Positions 33,145 through 43,453 of a stretch of 64,000 nt of DNA are shown here, in pieces. Location: assembly GCA_964019425.1 (NCBI GenBank), contig OZ025795.1, forward strand, positions 62,001 through 126,000, given 5' to 3'. Every line of letters starts with the position of its first letter. Within the stretch, counting starts at the first letter, position 1. The position numbers were made by a program, and so were the translations under genes. This DNA comes from Flectonema sp. DT1601 (taxonomy: Eukaryota > Euglenozoa > Diplonemea > Diplonemida > Diplonemidae). The notes beneath the pieces are model-generated. The model was given only the letters and a program-made list of their open reading frames with translations, was not told the DNA's origin and made no database searches.

Positions 33145-35505
33145 TTAACTCGTAGCTGGTTGTTTGCCGGCAGTCCATCCTGGAGTCGGAGGAAGTAGCG
33201 GTTGCTCTGATCGTTCCATTGCAACACTCCAAGGACTCTCTTGATTCATAGAGCCTGACATACTACCTGAGTGTTCAGTAACTACTTCACTAATACCTGG
33301 AAGCACTATCTTACTGTCGCTATCTGGTCGACTCTTTGGAGATAAAGATGCCAACTCTAACATGATTTCTTCAGAAGTACGTGACCTTACTAATGATCTG
33401 GGAGAATATAATAAATCAGGAGTACCATCAAGTGGTGGTACCGGAATTGGAACAGGAGTTTGAGGAGCAGCATAGTATTGGACAGAAGCTATAAGAGCAA
33501 CAGCAGCTGTTACTACAGTAGAAACTGTTCGATGACTTCCAGGTAACATCAACGGACTATCAGGTACTGTGGTCGGAGATGAGAGTAATGAATCTGGTGG
33601 TGATATTCCAACTGTCCGATGATGAACCAATCCAAGTAACTCATCAACACTTGTTGGTCTTCCATCAATCTCTTGACTTATTGAATTACCGAGTCTCTTT
33701 AATTGACCCAACTTCGTAACATTTACTGGAATGTCACCTCTCCGTTTCTTCTTCCTTCCTAACGTAGTACTCATTCTCCTTTTTGGATTACCACCAGCAG
33801 GTAAACTGTTTAAGTTGTTGTTATTCATAATAGTAATTAGTGTTAGATTCTCTTATTGAGAATCTCACACGAAAAGCGTATTATTAAATAAACTGGTTGT
33901 GTTAATTATACAAACCTTTCCTGTCTGACAAGGGAATTACTAGTACTCGGTGTACTTTGTATCGAAGAGTGTCTGTCGAGAGTAGCTGCTGATTGAACGC
34001 GTCCGAAAGAAAGGGGACCAGTCTGTGTTGTTGTTGTTATAAAATAATAAAATTACTAACAGAGATATCGTAGAAGGTAAACATACACTTGTTCTTATTG
34101 GATGTTGTGAATTCTTCTTAACATCACTAATACCTATTATTGTATCCAGATCAAATCTTGGATTGGCATCAGATCTATCGACTGGTCTCATTTGAGGTGA
34201 GATAGAACACAACGAAGACGCTCCCAGAATCGATTGAGAAATTGAGACTCGTTTACGAATTCGTTGAGTCCCACTGATGACTGGATCATTTAAACAAAAA
34301 GAACTATCAGCTATTGAAACTTCATCAAAGAATGATGGTGAAGATGCTTCACGGACATCTTGTTTAAATCCTGCACGAGGTCGTGGTGCTTTGTCTATTT
34401 GAAATGATGGAGACATTTGAAAAGGACTTCGAAACATTGATGAGTCACTAGAGCGAGACAAACAATCAATATTACTCTCCTTCTCTTCGTAGTATGAACC
34501 AGGTTGTCTTTTAAATTGAAAGAATGACATTTGACGAGCATGAGCATGACCTGCGAGTGGAGATCCACAAGTACTTGGAGCAAGTTCTCTACTGTCAGTA
34601 CAAGGAATACCTAAGGGTGACTCAGGTAGATCAAATGAAGAGTTTTGTATACCAGGAATCCCTGGAGAAGGTGTAGTTGTCTCTCCATCTGAACTCTCTG
34701 ATACTACTGTGCTGATACCTGATTTCCTCTTTAGTTTTGATGTTATTAAACTTTTTCTAATTCTCTGACCAATCACACCATCTTGTAGAGTCTTCCAAGT
34801 CTCTACCCTCACTCCAGTAGTTGACGTTCCCTCAGGATTTCTATAGTCTTCAATACCTAATGCTTTTGAAACAAATCTAGAATTATCTAACACACTAATA
34901 AATTCAATCCTACCGCTGTCATTAACATCCAACACCGCAAGGAGTTGAAGGACTACACGTTGCCTCCGACTCTCTCCGGCATCGCAATTATTTTGATCAG
35001 TGAAATTAGCAGCCAGAGAAGAGTCGTACATATCAACTAACAAAGATAAATCAGAGTGTAGAATCCATCCACTGTTATCAGTGTCAAGTATTGTAAATAA
35101 GAACGTTAATTGCTCTTCACAACTACCTCTTTGAAGAGTTGATAGCAGCTGTGCGCAGACTGCAAAGTTGAGATTCTCATCTTCAGAGACCCTCTCGCAT
35201 ATTGCTGCAGCTATGACTGGATTCATTTCAGGGTCGTTCATGTATGGAGGTCTCACTAAGAAATCCCATAATACTTCTCTACTGTCTACCCTACCATCAG
35301 AAGAATTTGAGACGGCACAATAATGTTCACATAACTCACTCAATTCTTCTATCGAATAGTGAAGCAACTTACTGAGGACCATCATCTCACGCTTATCTCC
35401 AAATGTCCGATTTACATTGAGCTTCTCCGGTTCTTGGAGACAGATTCCATATGCTCGATCAAGAAGGTCAAAAACCCCTTCTTCTGTGGACACTAAACAT
35501 CCCAT
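33145..35505 (-). CDS. N-myristoylated EF-hand protein with long Ser/Pro-rich tail
   Basis: Proposed three-exon gene, 35505-34087, 34022-33916 and 33805-33145, giving 728 residues. Residues 1-210 resemble the calcineurin B/NCS superfamily: MGCLVSTE (myristoylation and possible palmitoylation site), then loops DTDNSGWILHSDL and DVNDSGRIEFISVL. The rest is a long Ser/Pro-rich region. Intron 1 (64 nt, GTATGTTTAC...CAACACAG) is clear. Intron 2 (110 nt, donor GTTTGTATAA, acceptor ACTTAAACAG) joins what would otherwise be a separate 227-residue frame; phase and splice motifs fit and the second frame has no good leader acceptor. If intron 2 is wrong, the first gene ends at 33906 and a second starts at 33828. 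A tiny upstream frame overlaps the start. Confidence 0.7.
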
Positions 35506-36426
35506 AGTATCTCGAGTAGTTGCATGTGAGGCGTGTTGCTGCCTGTCACTATGCTTTCTGATGGAAGGAATAGTTTTAAATAATTGAATTCAAGTAATAC
35601 TTTCACATAAGTAGGACGATCTACAAATCACCTGTTGTCAAAAAGATTATTATAACTCAAACTAATAATAAACAAAACATAATAAGATATAATCAGGGGA
35701 ACAACAGGCGAGCATTAGTATTGTTTTGAAGGGAGTTTTCTTAATACCGTTGGGTTTGGGACAACACGAATGGCACAAAATATGTTTCTCATTATGAGTT
35801 GCGTGTGTATAAGTTTTTATTTTTATTTTTTTTAATAATTAACTTTTTTTTTTTTTTTTTTTTTTTTTGTTGCTATTTGCTGCAGTTCATAATCTTCTCT
35901 CCGACTAATTTTACAGCTCCGAATGCCTTCCGCAAAGCAACCACATGACAGCTGACCAGCGAGTACTACTTGCCGTTAATAACGGGTCACGGGTAATAAA
36001 TAAGAACTCAATATAACAAGAAACTAGATGAGGGGGGAAGAGGGGGGGGGTACAATTTCATAATGTTTGAGGGAAGGCTTTCTTTTTCTTATGCCTTCCC
36101 TCAACTAAAGAATGGGAACAAACAAGTTGCGAACAAAGGAAAAAAATAAACGGGTAAAGAAAATAAGAACGAAAAGATCTCACAGGGGGGATAAATAAAT
36201 ACTAAAAAAAAAACATTCAGGGATGGAGGTACAGGTACAATAATGGAAGGATGGGATTCTCTCTTTCTCTTTTTTTTTTTTTTTTAATTTTTTTGTTTTC
36301 GTTTTATTTCTTATTTACTCATATCTCAGATTTGAGAACACCCTCTCTCCTGTGCGACGAATTTAATCATCGAAATGCATCCCTGTCTCGCGTTCTCCAG
36401 AACTACGCACTCGAGAGAGAATCAGA
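35506..36426. other. Intergenic, low complexity
   Basis: 920 bp with T runs near 35846-35868 and 36270-36285 and a G run near 36043. No gene recognised. Confidence 0.6.
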
Positions 36427-37776
36427 TTAATAATATCTGCGAGTAGGACTGTTGTTGGGTTTTCTTTAATTATTTATCTGTCAGATTTTAAAAACAACAA
36501 TAACAATAACATACCTCACTGTTCTAGCGTATCCTCCTGTAAGGGAATATTGTGGAGAAGAATACTGTGGGGAGGAGGAGCTGAGACGTGCCATGGCAGA
36601 AGTTGGGTTATAAGCAGCAGCACCAACAGAATCATAATAAGCCTTTGGTCTCTCATGACCCGAAGTTATTGAATCGTATTTCACTGGAGATGCTGCAGCA
36701 GGAGAGCGGGAAGTTCTATCCACGTGTTGAGGTGAGCGGCTTCTACTTGGAGATTGTGAAGTCAGAATACTTTGAAGTGCTGAACGAGCCTGTTGCAGTT
36801 TTACTTCATTTTCAAAACCAGAACCTGCGGAACTAACAATCGCTTCCTGGGCTTTCTTTAGTCTGTGTTCGAGCATTTGCTTTTCAGCATCACGTTCAGC
36901 TAACATAGTACGCAACTTAAATACTAATTGCTGACTACCTGCATCAGGTTGAGATGCATGTTGAATTGGAGCAATTGTTGGTGTCTGAGTTCCACCAGCT
37001 CCACCAGTTGGCTTCGCAGATAATTCAGCGACCTTTGTCTGAGAGGCATTCAATTGTTTTTGTAATTCTTTTATCTTGTCAGCGGACACTTTGTCACTTA
37101 CATTCATTGATGATCGAGAAGCACGGCGGGTCATCCCACCCTGACTGGCCTTCTTCTCAGCGTCGTCAGCTCTCTTTGTCTGTTTCTTTACTTCTGTCTC
37201 GAGTGCCTTTATCCTTTCGATTCTTTTATTAATATCCTGATTAAGAAGTTTTATTTTCGCATCACTAGATTGTCCCGACATGAGGCGCTGAATGGAAGCG
37301 TTTTGTTGTTCAAGAGCATGGATTTTAGACTTCGCTTCTGCCAAGTCCTGTTCAGCCTGAAGGAGCTTCTCTTCAGTTGAAAGAGGTGCAGCAGGTGCAG
37401 CAGGTGGAGTTGGTTCCCGAGGAGGTTCTTCTACTTCAGGTGTGACTTCTGAAGGCGGTGCTGGTGATGGAGAGATTTCTGGTACTGCACTGACAGGAGA
37501 TTCACCTCCTCCAATTAATGAGGCGGGCTTTACTTCTGACTTTCCACTTTGCTTACCAACACTAACAGCAGACGGTTGTCTTTCAATTCCAGCGGCACTT
37601 GCGATACTCTGTCCTCTACTTCTATTCTGTGCTGCATCAACTGGTGGAGTGGGTACGTCTCTACTTCCATCTTCTGGAACAGGTGTAGCTGACTGACTTC
37701 CTGGAGGCTTTCCACTCAAGCTTATCTGAGATCCCTGCCTGCTTCTTTTATCAACTGGTGTTCCTGGCTGGCTCAT
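36427..37776 (-). CDS. Coiled-coil protein with disordered Pro/Ser N-terminus
   Basis: Two exons, 37776-36515 and 36448-36427, joined across a 66-nt intron (donor GTATGTTATT, acceptor CCCAACAACAG) to give 427 residues ending RTVSPTRRYY. Residues 1-130 are Pro/Ser/Glu-rich and likely disordered. Residues ~130-330 are coiled coil in three blocks (STEEKLLQAEQDLAEAKSKI; INKRIERIKALETEVKKQTK; FKLRTMLAERDAEKQMLEHR). The C-terminal 100 residues hold SPSRSRSP-type motifs. Probably cytoskeletal. No family recognised. Confidence 0.7.
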
Positions 37777-38064
37777 TATTTACTTTTGGTATTACTGAAT
37801 AAGATATAAATTTAATTAACACACTCACAGTAGACTATTCCGAAAGTTATAAAGACAAGAGAGGAAAATACAAACAAGTGACAAAAAGACAGTTGAAACA
37901 ACAGAATCACTACTTCAATATCTTATTAGGAACACAGTAAATAGTTGTTATAAAATAAAAAGGTTCGTGGCTTGCAATCATTTTGACAATCAAGGATCGC
38001 TTCGCCGAGAAAAACAGATATCAATCCCATCACAGCAAGTGATCAACTCTCACATCAGATCAGA

Positions 38065-38379
38065 TCACATTTGAATAGGAACACCAGCTCTGTTTCTATA
38101 AATCGGATTGCTGTTCTGTACAACAGTTTCACTTCTGACGATATTTCTGTGAACGTCGAGTGGAAGATGCAACTTGGCCTCCTCTCTAAAATGTTCATTG
38201 TGATCAATACTTGATCCTACTACAAGTGGTGAAGTAGTTGTTGGATAATATCCATTTCTAATAGCGCTACCTGCTGGAATGTGAACTACTCCTCTCGAAG
38301 GGTTACTTCCGTAGACAGCCGTCTCTGTTGGTGGCAGGGAGTTGAATCCTACAATGTTACTCGATGTGTACAGGGACAT
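38065..38379 (-). CDS. Triplicated 104-residue orphan, copy 1
   Basis: 104 residues (starts MSLYTSSNIVGFNSLPPTE, ends RNRAGVPIQM). Ser/Thr/Pro-rich with no signal peptide, transmembrane span or known domain. It is identical in protein to two further copies at 38785 and 39479. The acceptor TTATTTAATCCTTCAG ends 37 nt before the ATG. The 3' flank has one unit of a 17-bp minisatellite. Function unknown; the short size and Tyr/Pro/Asn content recall microtubule inner proteins, a guess only. Confidence 0.7.
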   Translation of the reverse strand: MSLYTSSNIVGFNSLPPTETAVYGSNPSRGVVHIPAGSAIRNGYYPTTTSPLVVGSSIDHNEHFREEAKLHLPLDVHRNIVRSETVVQNSNPIYRNRAGVPIQM

Positions 38380-38784
38380 TTTATTATTTGAAGTTTGAAG
38401 TTGACCGAAAATGGACCTGAAGGATTAAATAAGAATAAGAAACTGGGATCAAAACATGGACGTAATCACAAGTTGATGTTGTTGGAGATCTGAAGCAATA
38501 CTTCTGCTGGCTGAACCATTAATTGAACCACCACCTGAGATGAGATGTAATATTAAATAAATTTATTACCTTTCATCTACTTCATGAAGGATACACGAGA
38601 GGAGGATTACAAATATACAAACAGCTAACTCAACAACACGCAGTGAGTGCACAACTCACCATCTGTTGTTGGGTCAGAAAGATTAGTACGCTGACGACTA
38701 CCCAATCGTACCAACGTTGTGAATATGATCAACTCTCACATCAGATCAACTCTCACATCAGATCAACTCTCACATCAGATCAGA
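38380..38784. other. Spacer with a possible exon remnant
   Basis: Spacer between 104-residue copies 1 and 2. The first ~63 bp next to copy 1 also flank copy 2 (39100-39162), so duplication included the leader. On the minus strand, 38720-38660 and 38534-38449 can be joined in frame (TTLVRLGSRQRTNLSDPTTD, then GGGSINGSASRSIASDLQQH), but I see no start and the donor GTGAG is atypical here. Confidence 0.3.
38725..38784 (+). repeat. 17-bp minisatellite, 3 units, 3' of copy 2
   Basis: Head-to-tail units of atcaactctcacatcag. The matching flanks of the other copies carry one unit (about 38041-38057) and four units (about 39407-39475), so unit number differs while the adjacent coding sequence is identical. 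Confidence 0.9.
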
Positions 38785-39099
38785 TCACATTTGAATAGGA
38801 ACACCAGCTCTGTTTCTATAAATCGGATTGCTGTTCTGTACAACAGTTTCACTTCTGACGATATTTCTGTGAACGTCGAGTGGAAGATGCAACTTGGCCT
38901 CCTCTCTAAAATGTTCATTGTGATCAATACTTGATCCTACTACAAGTGGTGAAGTAGTTGTTGGATAATATCCATTTCTAATAGCGCTACCTGCTGGAAT
39001 GTGAACTACTCCTCTCGAAGGGTTACTTCCGTAGACAGCCGTCTCTGTTGGTGGCAGGGAGTTGAATCCTACAATGTTACTCGATGTGTACAGGGACAT
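38785..39099 (-). CDS. Triplicated 104-residue orphan, copy 2
   Basis: Same 104-residue protein as copy 1, with the coding DNA apparently identical to copy 1. The upstream ~63 bp match copy 1 with few changes and carry the same leader acceptor (AATCCTTCAG). Three units of the 17-bp minisatellite lie directly 3'. Confidence 0.7.
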   Translation of the reverse strand: MSLYTSSNIVGFNSLPPTETAVYGSNPSRGVVHIPAGSAIRNGYYPTTTSPLVVGSSIDHNEHFREEAKLHLPLDVHRNIVRSETVVQNSNPIYRNRAGVPIQM

Positions 39100-39478
39100 T
39101 TTATTATTTGAAGTTTGAAGTTGACCGAAAATGGATCTGAAGGATTAAATAAGAATAAAAAACAAGTCTACTAAGTCACGAATAAACCACACGGCCAACT
39201 CACTGCTTCTCTTAAGATTCATGTTCGTAATTTATATCTATTTGAGTAAAGTTAACGACACAAAAGGTTTGACAACTACACCAATAAAACTACAAGGGAG
39301 GAATAGTTACAAATACAACACAACAATAAAACAAACTAATTATAAAAGTGAAAGATTAGATATTTACCAACAGGACTAACTGTTGACTACCCGAAGTGAA
39401 TATAATCAACTCTCACATCAGATCAACTCTCACATCAGATCAACTCTCACATCAGATCAACTCTCACATCAGATCAGA
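39100..39478. other. Spacer between copies 2 and 3
   Basis: Holds the copy 2 leader, which matches that of copy 1, then unrelated AT-rich sequence, then the minisatellite. No further gene seen. Confidence 0.5.
39407..39478 (+). repeat. 17-bp minisatellite, 4 units, 3' of copy 3
   Basis: Four head-to-tail units of atcaactctcacatcag immediately beyond the stop of the third 104-residue gene. Confidence 0.9.
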
Positions 39479-39793
39479 TCACATTTGAATAGGAACACCA
39501 GCTCTGTTTCTATAAATCGGATTGCTGTTCTGTACAACAGTTTCACTTCTGACGATATTTCTGTGAACGTCGAGCGGAAGATGCAACTTGGCCTCCTCTC
39601 TAAAATGTTCATTGTGATCAATACTTGATCCTACTACAAGTGGTGAAGTAGTTGTTGGATAATATCCATTTCTAATAGCGCTACCTGCTGGAATGTGAAC
39701 TACTCCTCTCGAAGGGTTACTTCCGTAGACAGCCGTCTCTGTTGGTGGCAGGGAGTTGAATCCTACAATGTTACTCGATGTGTACAGGGACAT
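39479..39793 (-). CDS. Triplicated 104-residue orphan, copy 3
   Basis: Same protein as copies 1 and 2; one silent DNA difference was noticed (gtcgagcgg versus gtcgagtgg on the plus strand). The leader differs from the others beyond about 10 bp before the ATG and uses another acceptor (CTTTATTTTAG). Four units of the 17-bp minisatellite lie 3'. It is the first gene of the array in the direction of transcription. Confidence 0.7.
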   Translation of the reverse strand: MSLYTSSNIVGFNSLPPTETAVYGSNPSRGVVHIPAGSAIRNGYYPTTTSPLVVGSSIDHNEHFREEAKLHLPLDVHRNIVRSETVVQNSNPIYRNRAGVPIQM

Positions 39794-40018
39794 TTTATTA
39801 TAGATAAGGATTCGAACTAAAATAAAGAATCTACTTTGGAAGGAAGAAATTTCAACAAATTAAGAAAGTCGTCAGTCGAGCAGCCGCAACGCGTACATTA
39901 TTAGTGTATGGGTATGGGTAGTTTCTTTTTATTTGTATTGTTCTTTTTTTTGTTTCTTTTTTTATTTTCGCGCACATCCATTCTACCACAACGGTATTAA
40001 CGAGATCTCTAAAAATTC

Positions 40019-40299
40019 TCACAAGTTGGGATAAGTTGGGTTTCCTGGAAGAACCAACTGACTCGGGTTGCGATGGTTTAGAGTGGCGCCGCGGTGCTGT
40101 ATTTGTTTAGTTTTATTATTATAACCGGTCTCCAATTTCTTTCATTATCATTTAAAACACAAACCTCAACTTCGTAGCGAAATTTCGCAGTTCCTTCTGC
40201 CGCACCCTGGCCATACCTCGCAGAGCTACCCCAGTTACCCTGGTGTTGCTGAGTTTGGTCAAAAACCTTTAGAGGAGCCATGAGTCCGTTAGCTGGCAT
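40019..40299 (-). CDS. Small orphan family, member 1 (70 residues)
   Basis: Two exons, 40299-40165 and 40096-40019, joined in phase 0 (68-nt intron, donor GTTTGTGTTT, acceptor ACAAATACAG). Conserved features shared with members 2 and 3: VFDQTQQHQGNWG, RYGQG, GTAKFRYEVE and the end LVLPGNPTYPNL. No signal peptide or transmembrane span. The intron sits at the same codon in all three genes. Family not recognised; a structural or axonemal role is possible. Confidence 0.75.
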
Positions 40300-40566
40300 T
40301 GTTATTTAGTGTGTAAGTGTGTTTACTGTTACATAAATAGATAAATGCCTTACCCCTGTGTAACATTATATAAACAAAGCGTTGACCTTCTCTCTGCTAT
40401 TTCATCTCATTGTGTTAATTTGTAATGTAAATAAAGTAAACAACACAAAATTAGATGTAATATGTCGCTGAGTTTCAATTTATGTTTAGCGTTGCGTTTA
40501 ACAAGTTAAAATGACAGTTGGATGAAGTTGTGTAATGAATGAATAATAAGTTATGATATTTAGATA

Positions 40567-40847
40567 TCACAAATTTGGATAAGTGGGGTTTCCAGGTAAG
40601 ACAAGCTGACTAGGATTGCGGTGATTAATAGTAGCGGTACGAGTCTGTGGTGATTATTTAATTTAATTCAAAAACTCATTGATTACACTACACAATATGA
40701 ATAATAAATTCATACCTCAATTTCGTAGTGAAATTTTGCAGTTCCCGGTGTCGACCCTTCTCCGTACCTCTCAGCACCACCCCAGTTCCCTCCGTGTGGT
40801 TGTGTCTGATTAAAGACGTTTAGTGGCTTGATAAGTCCATTCACCAT
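40567..40847 (-). CDS. Small orphan family, member 2 (69 residues)
   Basis: Two exons, 40847-40716 and 40644-40567, phase 0, 71-nt intron (donor GTATGAATTT, acceptor AATCACCACAG). Shares VFNQTQPHGGNWGG, RYGEGSTPGTAKFHYEIE and NHRNPSQLVLPGNPTYPNL with its neighbours but is clearly diverged in DNA, unlike the other tandem pairs here. The gene lies 270 bp upstream of member 1. Confidence 0.75.
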
Positions 40848-41381
40848 TTTAATTATTTAATTTGGTGTCAAGCGTCTGATATGTGAGACAAACTACCAAT
40901 AACAATATTAAACTCTCGCAGCAATCGTATTCGAAATAACTGATACGAAACAACGAAACCGGATTTGTTCAATTAAATGTTAGATACGAGCGAGATTGAC
41001 TTCTCAACTCTGAATAACAAATAAATACAAAAACATATTAAACAAAGTAATGCTATTGCAATGGATAGGTTTAGCTTTGATAAAATATTTTATGTTTTTT
41101 CTGATTGTTAAATAAAGGTATAAGAAGCAACAAAAAGATCGAAAAAAAAATACTAATAACCAAAAATAACCAAAAAAAAAAAAAAAAAAATATATCTAAA
41201 AGGCGATGGGCTTTTTTGGTAAGTCAGCTATTGTTAGTTTGTCATCAGAAATCTTAGTACATGGGTTCTTACAAAAAAAAAAAGAAGAAAAAAAAGCATC
41301 AAATCGAGTGCCATCGAGTGCTGTGAGTAGTTCTGGTAAATTGACAGTTCTCACAAATAAGGAGATCTGTTGTACTCTTGG
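40848..41381. other. Intergenic, no gene seen
   Basis: AT-rich spacer with an A run near 41172-41190. A plus-strand frame overlapping the next gene is a shadow. Confidence 0.6.
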
Positions 41382-42722
41382 CTACAGAAGTAAATTATCA
41401 TGCAGATCATCAAGTTGCTTATTACTTTTCACTGAAGTCATCTCAGCACCCTTAACTGTTCCTGTTATATTATGTAACGTTGATTGTAATTTACGTCTTT
41501 CATCATCTCCTGAAAGCATATTCTTTATACCAGATCTGCAGTCAGTTAAGGCAGCATTAAAGTTTGCTTTTTGAAGTTCGGATTTGTCATGTTGATCCCT
41601 CATAGCTCTATCACGATTAGTAATTAGTGATAAGTCTTTTCCTTGAGTTGCTTGTTTTGTTGTGATGTCTCTGAGGTTTAAGTCAACATCTTTATTTCTG
41701 TTATCTTGTTTCTTAATTCTTTTATTTGCACAATAAAGAAACACTCCGAGAGCTAAGATTGCAATCGCAAACACGATCGCAACAATAAATAAAAACATCA
41801 TTTTACTCGATTCGTCGCTAGTTGAACAGATCGGTGGACGACCGACTGTTGGATCTCCTGTTTCAGGACTTTGACAGGTACAAATATAATCGCCTATGGT
41901 GTGTTTTGAATTATCTGTACAATGAACTGCAGTACCACATGGTGATGTAGAACACTCATCGTGTGCACCCTCTAATGGAGTGCAGTAAGGTGGAGTTGAT
42001 TGACTTCCCTTATAAGAAAGAAAAAGACGAACAGATGCATTACGTAAATCAGGAATACCAGTACCGAGACTCTCGTATGTTATTAATTCAGCTGCTGCTC
42101 TACTCTCATTCACTTCTAGAATTACATCATCACTCTGAACACATGACAACCCATCACTTGAGACAGTCGTTAGGTATATCGTTGCTGATCCATTCGCTAT
42201 TGAACTGCTGACTAAGAATGGACCTTCATAACCAAACTGTTGGATGTTAACAGAAATCCAACTGCTGTTTGGGAACTGTGTCGCTACGGGAGTTAAGTAA
42301 AACACCTGAACCGGTTTTCTATTTTTATATGGCATAATATTACCACAACTATCACCGTAATACAGTCCTCGTCCCACAACTGATTTGGAATCAGTCGATA
42401 TCGAAAAGTTTTTTGTTAAGAACGAACTAATTTCGTTGCCATTTGGCTTTCTCCAGTATGAAAGGTTTCCATCAGGAACGCAAAAATCACACTCAAAAGA
42501 ATCGAACACCGAAACATTATCAATGGTTACATCGTAGCCACATGGTAAGTCACTTATTAACATTTGTCCTTGGCGGATATCTTCTTGTTGTAGTGATGCA
42601 ATCAAGTTGTTTTTATCATCGATTTCCTCCAGTGAGATGCTGACATTATTTCCTAAATTGGCAACTGCAACCGTCTTACTCTGAGCAATTGACACCACAG
42701 ATAATAAAACATAAATACTCAT
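41382..42722 (-). CDS. Type I membrane protein with EGF-like module
   Basis: Single exon, 446 residues. A short signal peptide (MSIYVLLSVVSIAQS) leads into a ~280-residue ectodomain with about 16 Cys, many NxS/T sites and an EGF-like module before the membrane (CSTSPCGTAVHCTDN ... YICTCQSPETG). One transmembrane span (MMFLFIVAIVFAIAILALGV) is followed by a basic, coiled-coil-like cytosolic tail of ~110 residues. Surface or adhesion receptor is plausible. No family recognised. An AG (ACATCACAG) lies just 2 nt before the ATG. Confidence 0.7.
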   Translation of the reverse strand: MSIYVLLSVVSIAQSKTVAVANLGNNVSISLEEIDDKNNLIASLQQEDIRQGQMLISDLPCGYDVTIDNVSVFDSFECDFCVPDGNLSYWRKPNGNEISSFLTKNFSISTDSKSVVGRGLYYGDSCGNIMPYKNRKPVQVFYLTPVATQFPNSSWISVNIQQFGYEGPFLVSSSIANGSATIYLTTVSSDGLSCVQSDDVILEVNESRAAAELITYESLGTGIPDLRNASVRLFLSYKGSQSTPPYCTPLEGAHDECSTSPCGTAVHCTDNSKHTIGDYICTCQSPETGDPTVGRPPICSTSDESSKMMFLFIVAIVFAIAILALGVFLYCANKRIKKQDNRNKDVDLNLRDITTKQATQGKDLSLITNRDRAMRDQHDKSELQKANFNAALTDCRSGIKNMLSGDDERRKLQSTLHNITGTVKGAEMTSVKSNKQLDDLHDNLLL

Positions 42723-43453
42723 GTCTGTGATGTTTCGATTTTTTTTCTTTTTTTATTATTCAAAAAAAAAGAAATCACTTCTAGACAGCTGTGTAAGTGA
42801 AAAAGGAATTTCATTAAAATATTTTAATGGTCAAAGTTAACAATAGTGCAGTAAGATATCGGGGGTGTGCTGGAGTGAGGTGAGGGGGCTAGTGACAGGC
42901 AAGGGACGCCACCAAATAAATTTCCAAAAAAGGGAGAGAATCATGCAAAAAAAAAAAAAAAAAAAGAAGAAGAAAAAAAAAAACCGCAAAAGCAACATAC
43001 GGCTAGGTTTCATGTTGCTTGAAGTCGCTTAGATTTTTTCATTTGTTGTCGTTTTTTTTTTTTTTTTTTTTTTTGAACGTAGTTTTCCTTTTATTTTTCC
43101 CCTTTTTTTTTTTTTTTTTCTTCTTCTTCACGTTTCCACTTCTCACTAGCAGAGATAATCCGAAAAAAAAACCAACAATTGAGTATATTAGAAGCAAGAA
43201 AAAAAAAATAATAATAATAAGGAAAAGAAATTCTCCACAACTAACCTCTTTTTAGTTAAAAAGAGACTTTGCCATGGATACCGTGCAGCGGAAACTAAAG
43301 GGGAGGAAGAGAAGGGTGTATATTATTAAAACATTGTGCTACTTGGATTTCTGTTTTTTTTTTTTCTTCTTTTCTTCTGACCTTCAAATATGAAGGAATA
43401 TCGTTGTTCATCTTTCTTTTGTTATTAGTTAATTTTGAAACATTATTAAAGGA
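42723..43453. other. Intergenic, homopolymer-rich
   Basis: 730 bp with an A run near 42947-42964 and T runs near 43049-43072 and 43102-43119. No gene recognised. Confidence 0.6.
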
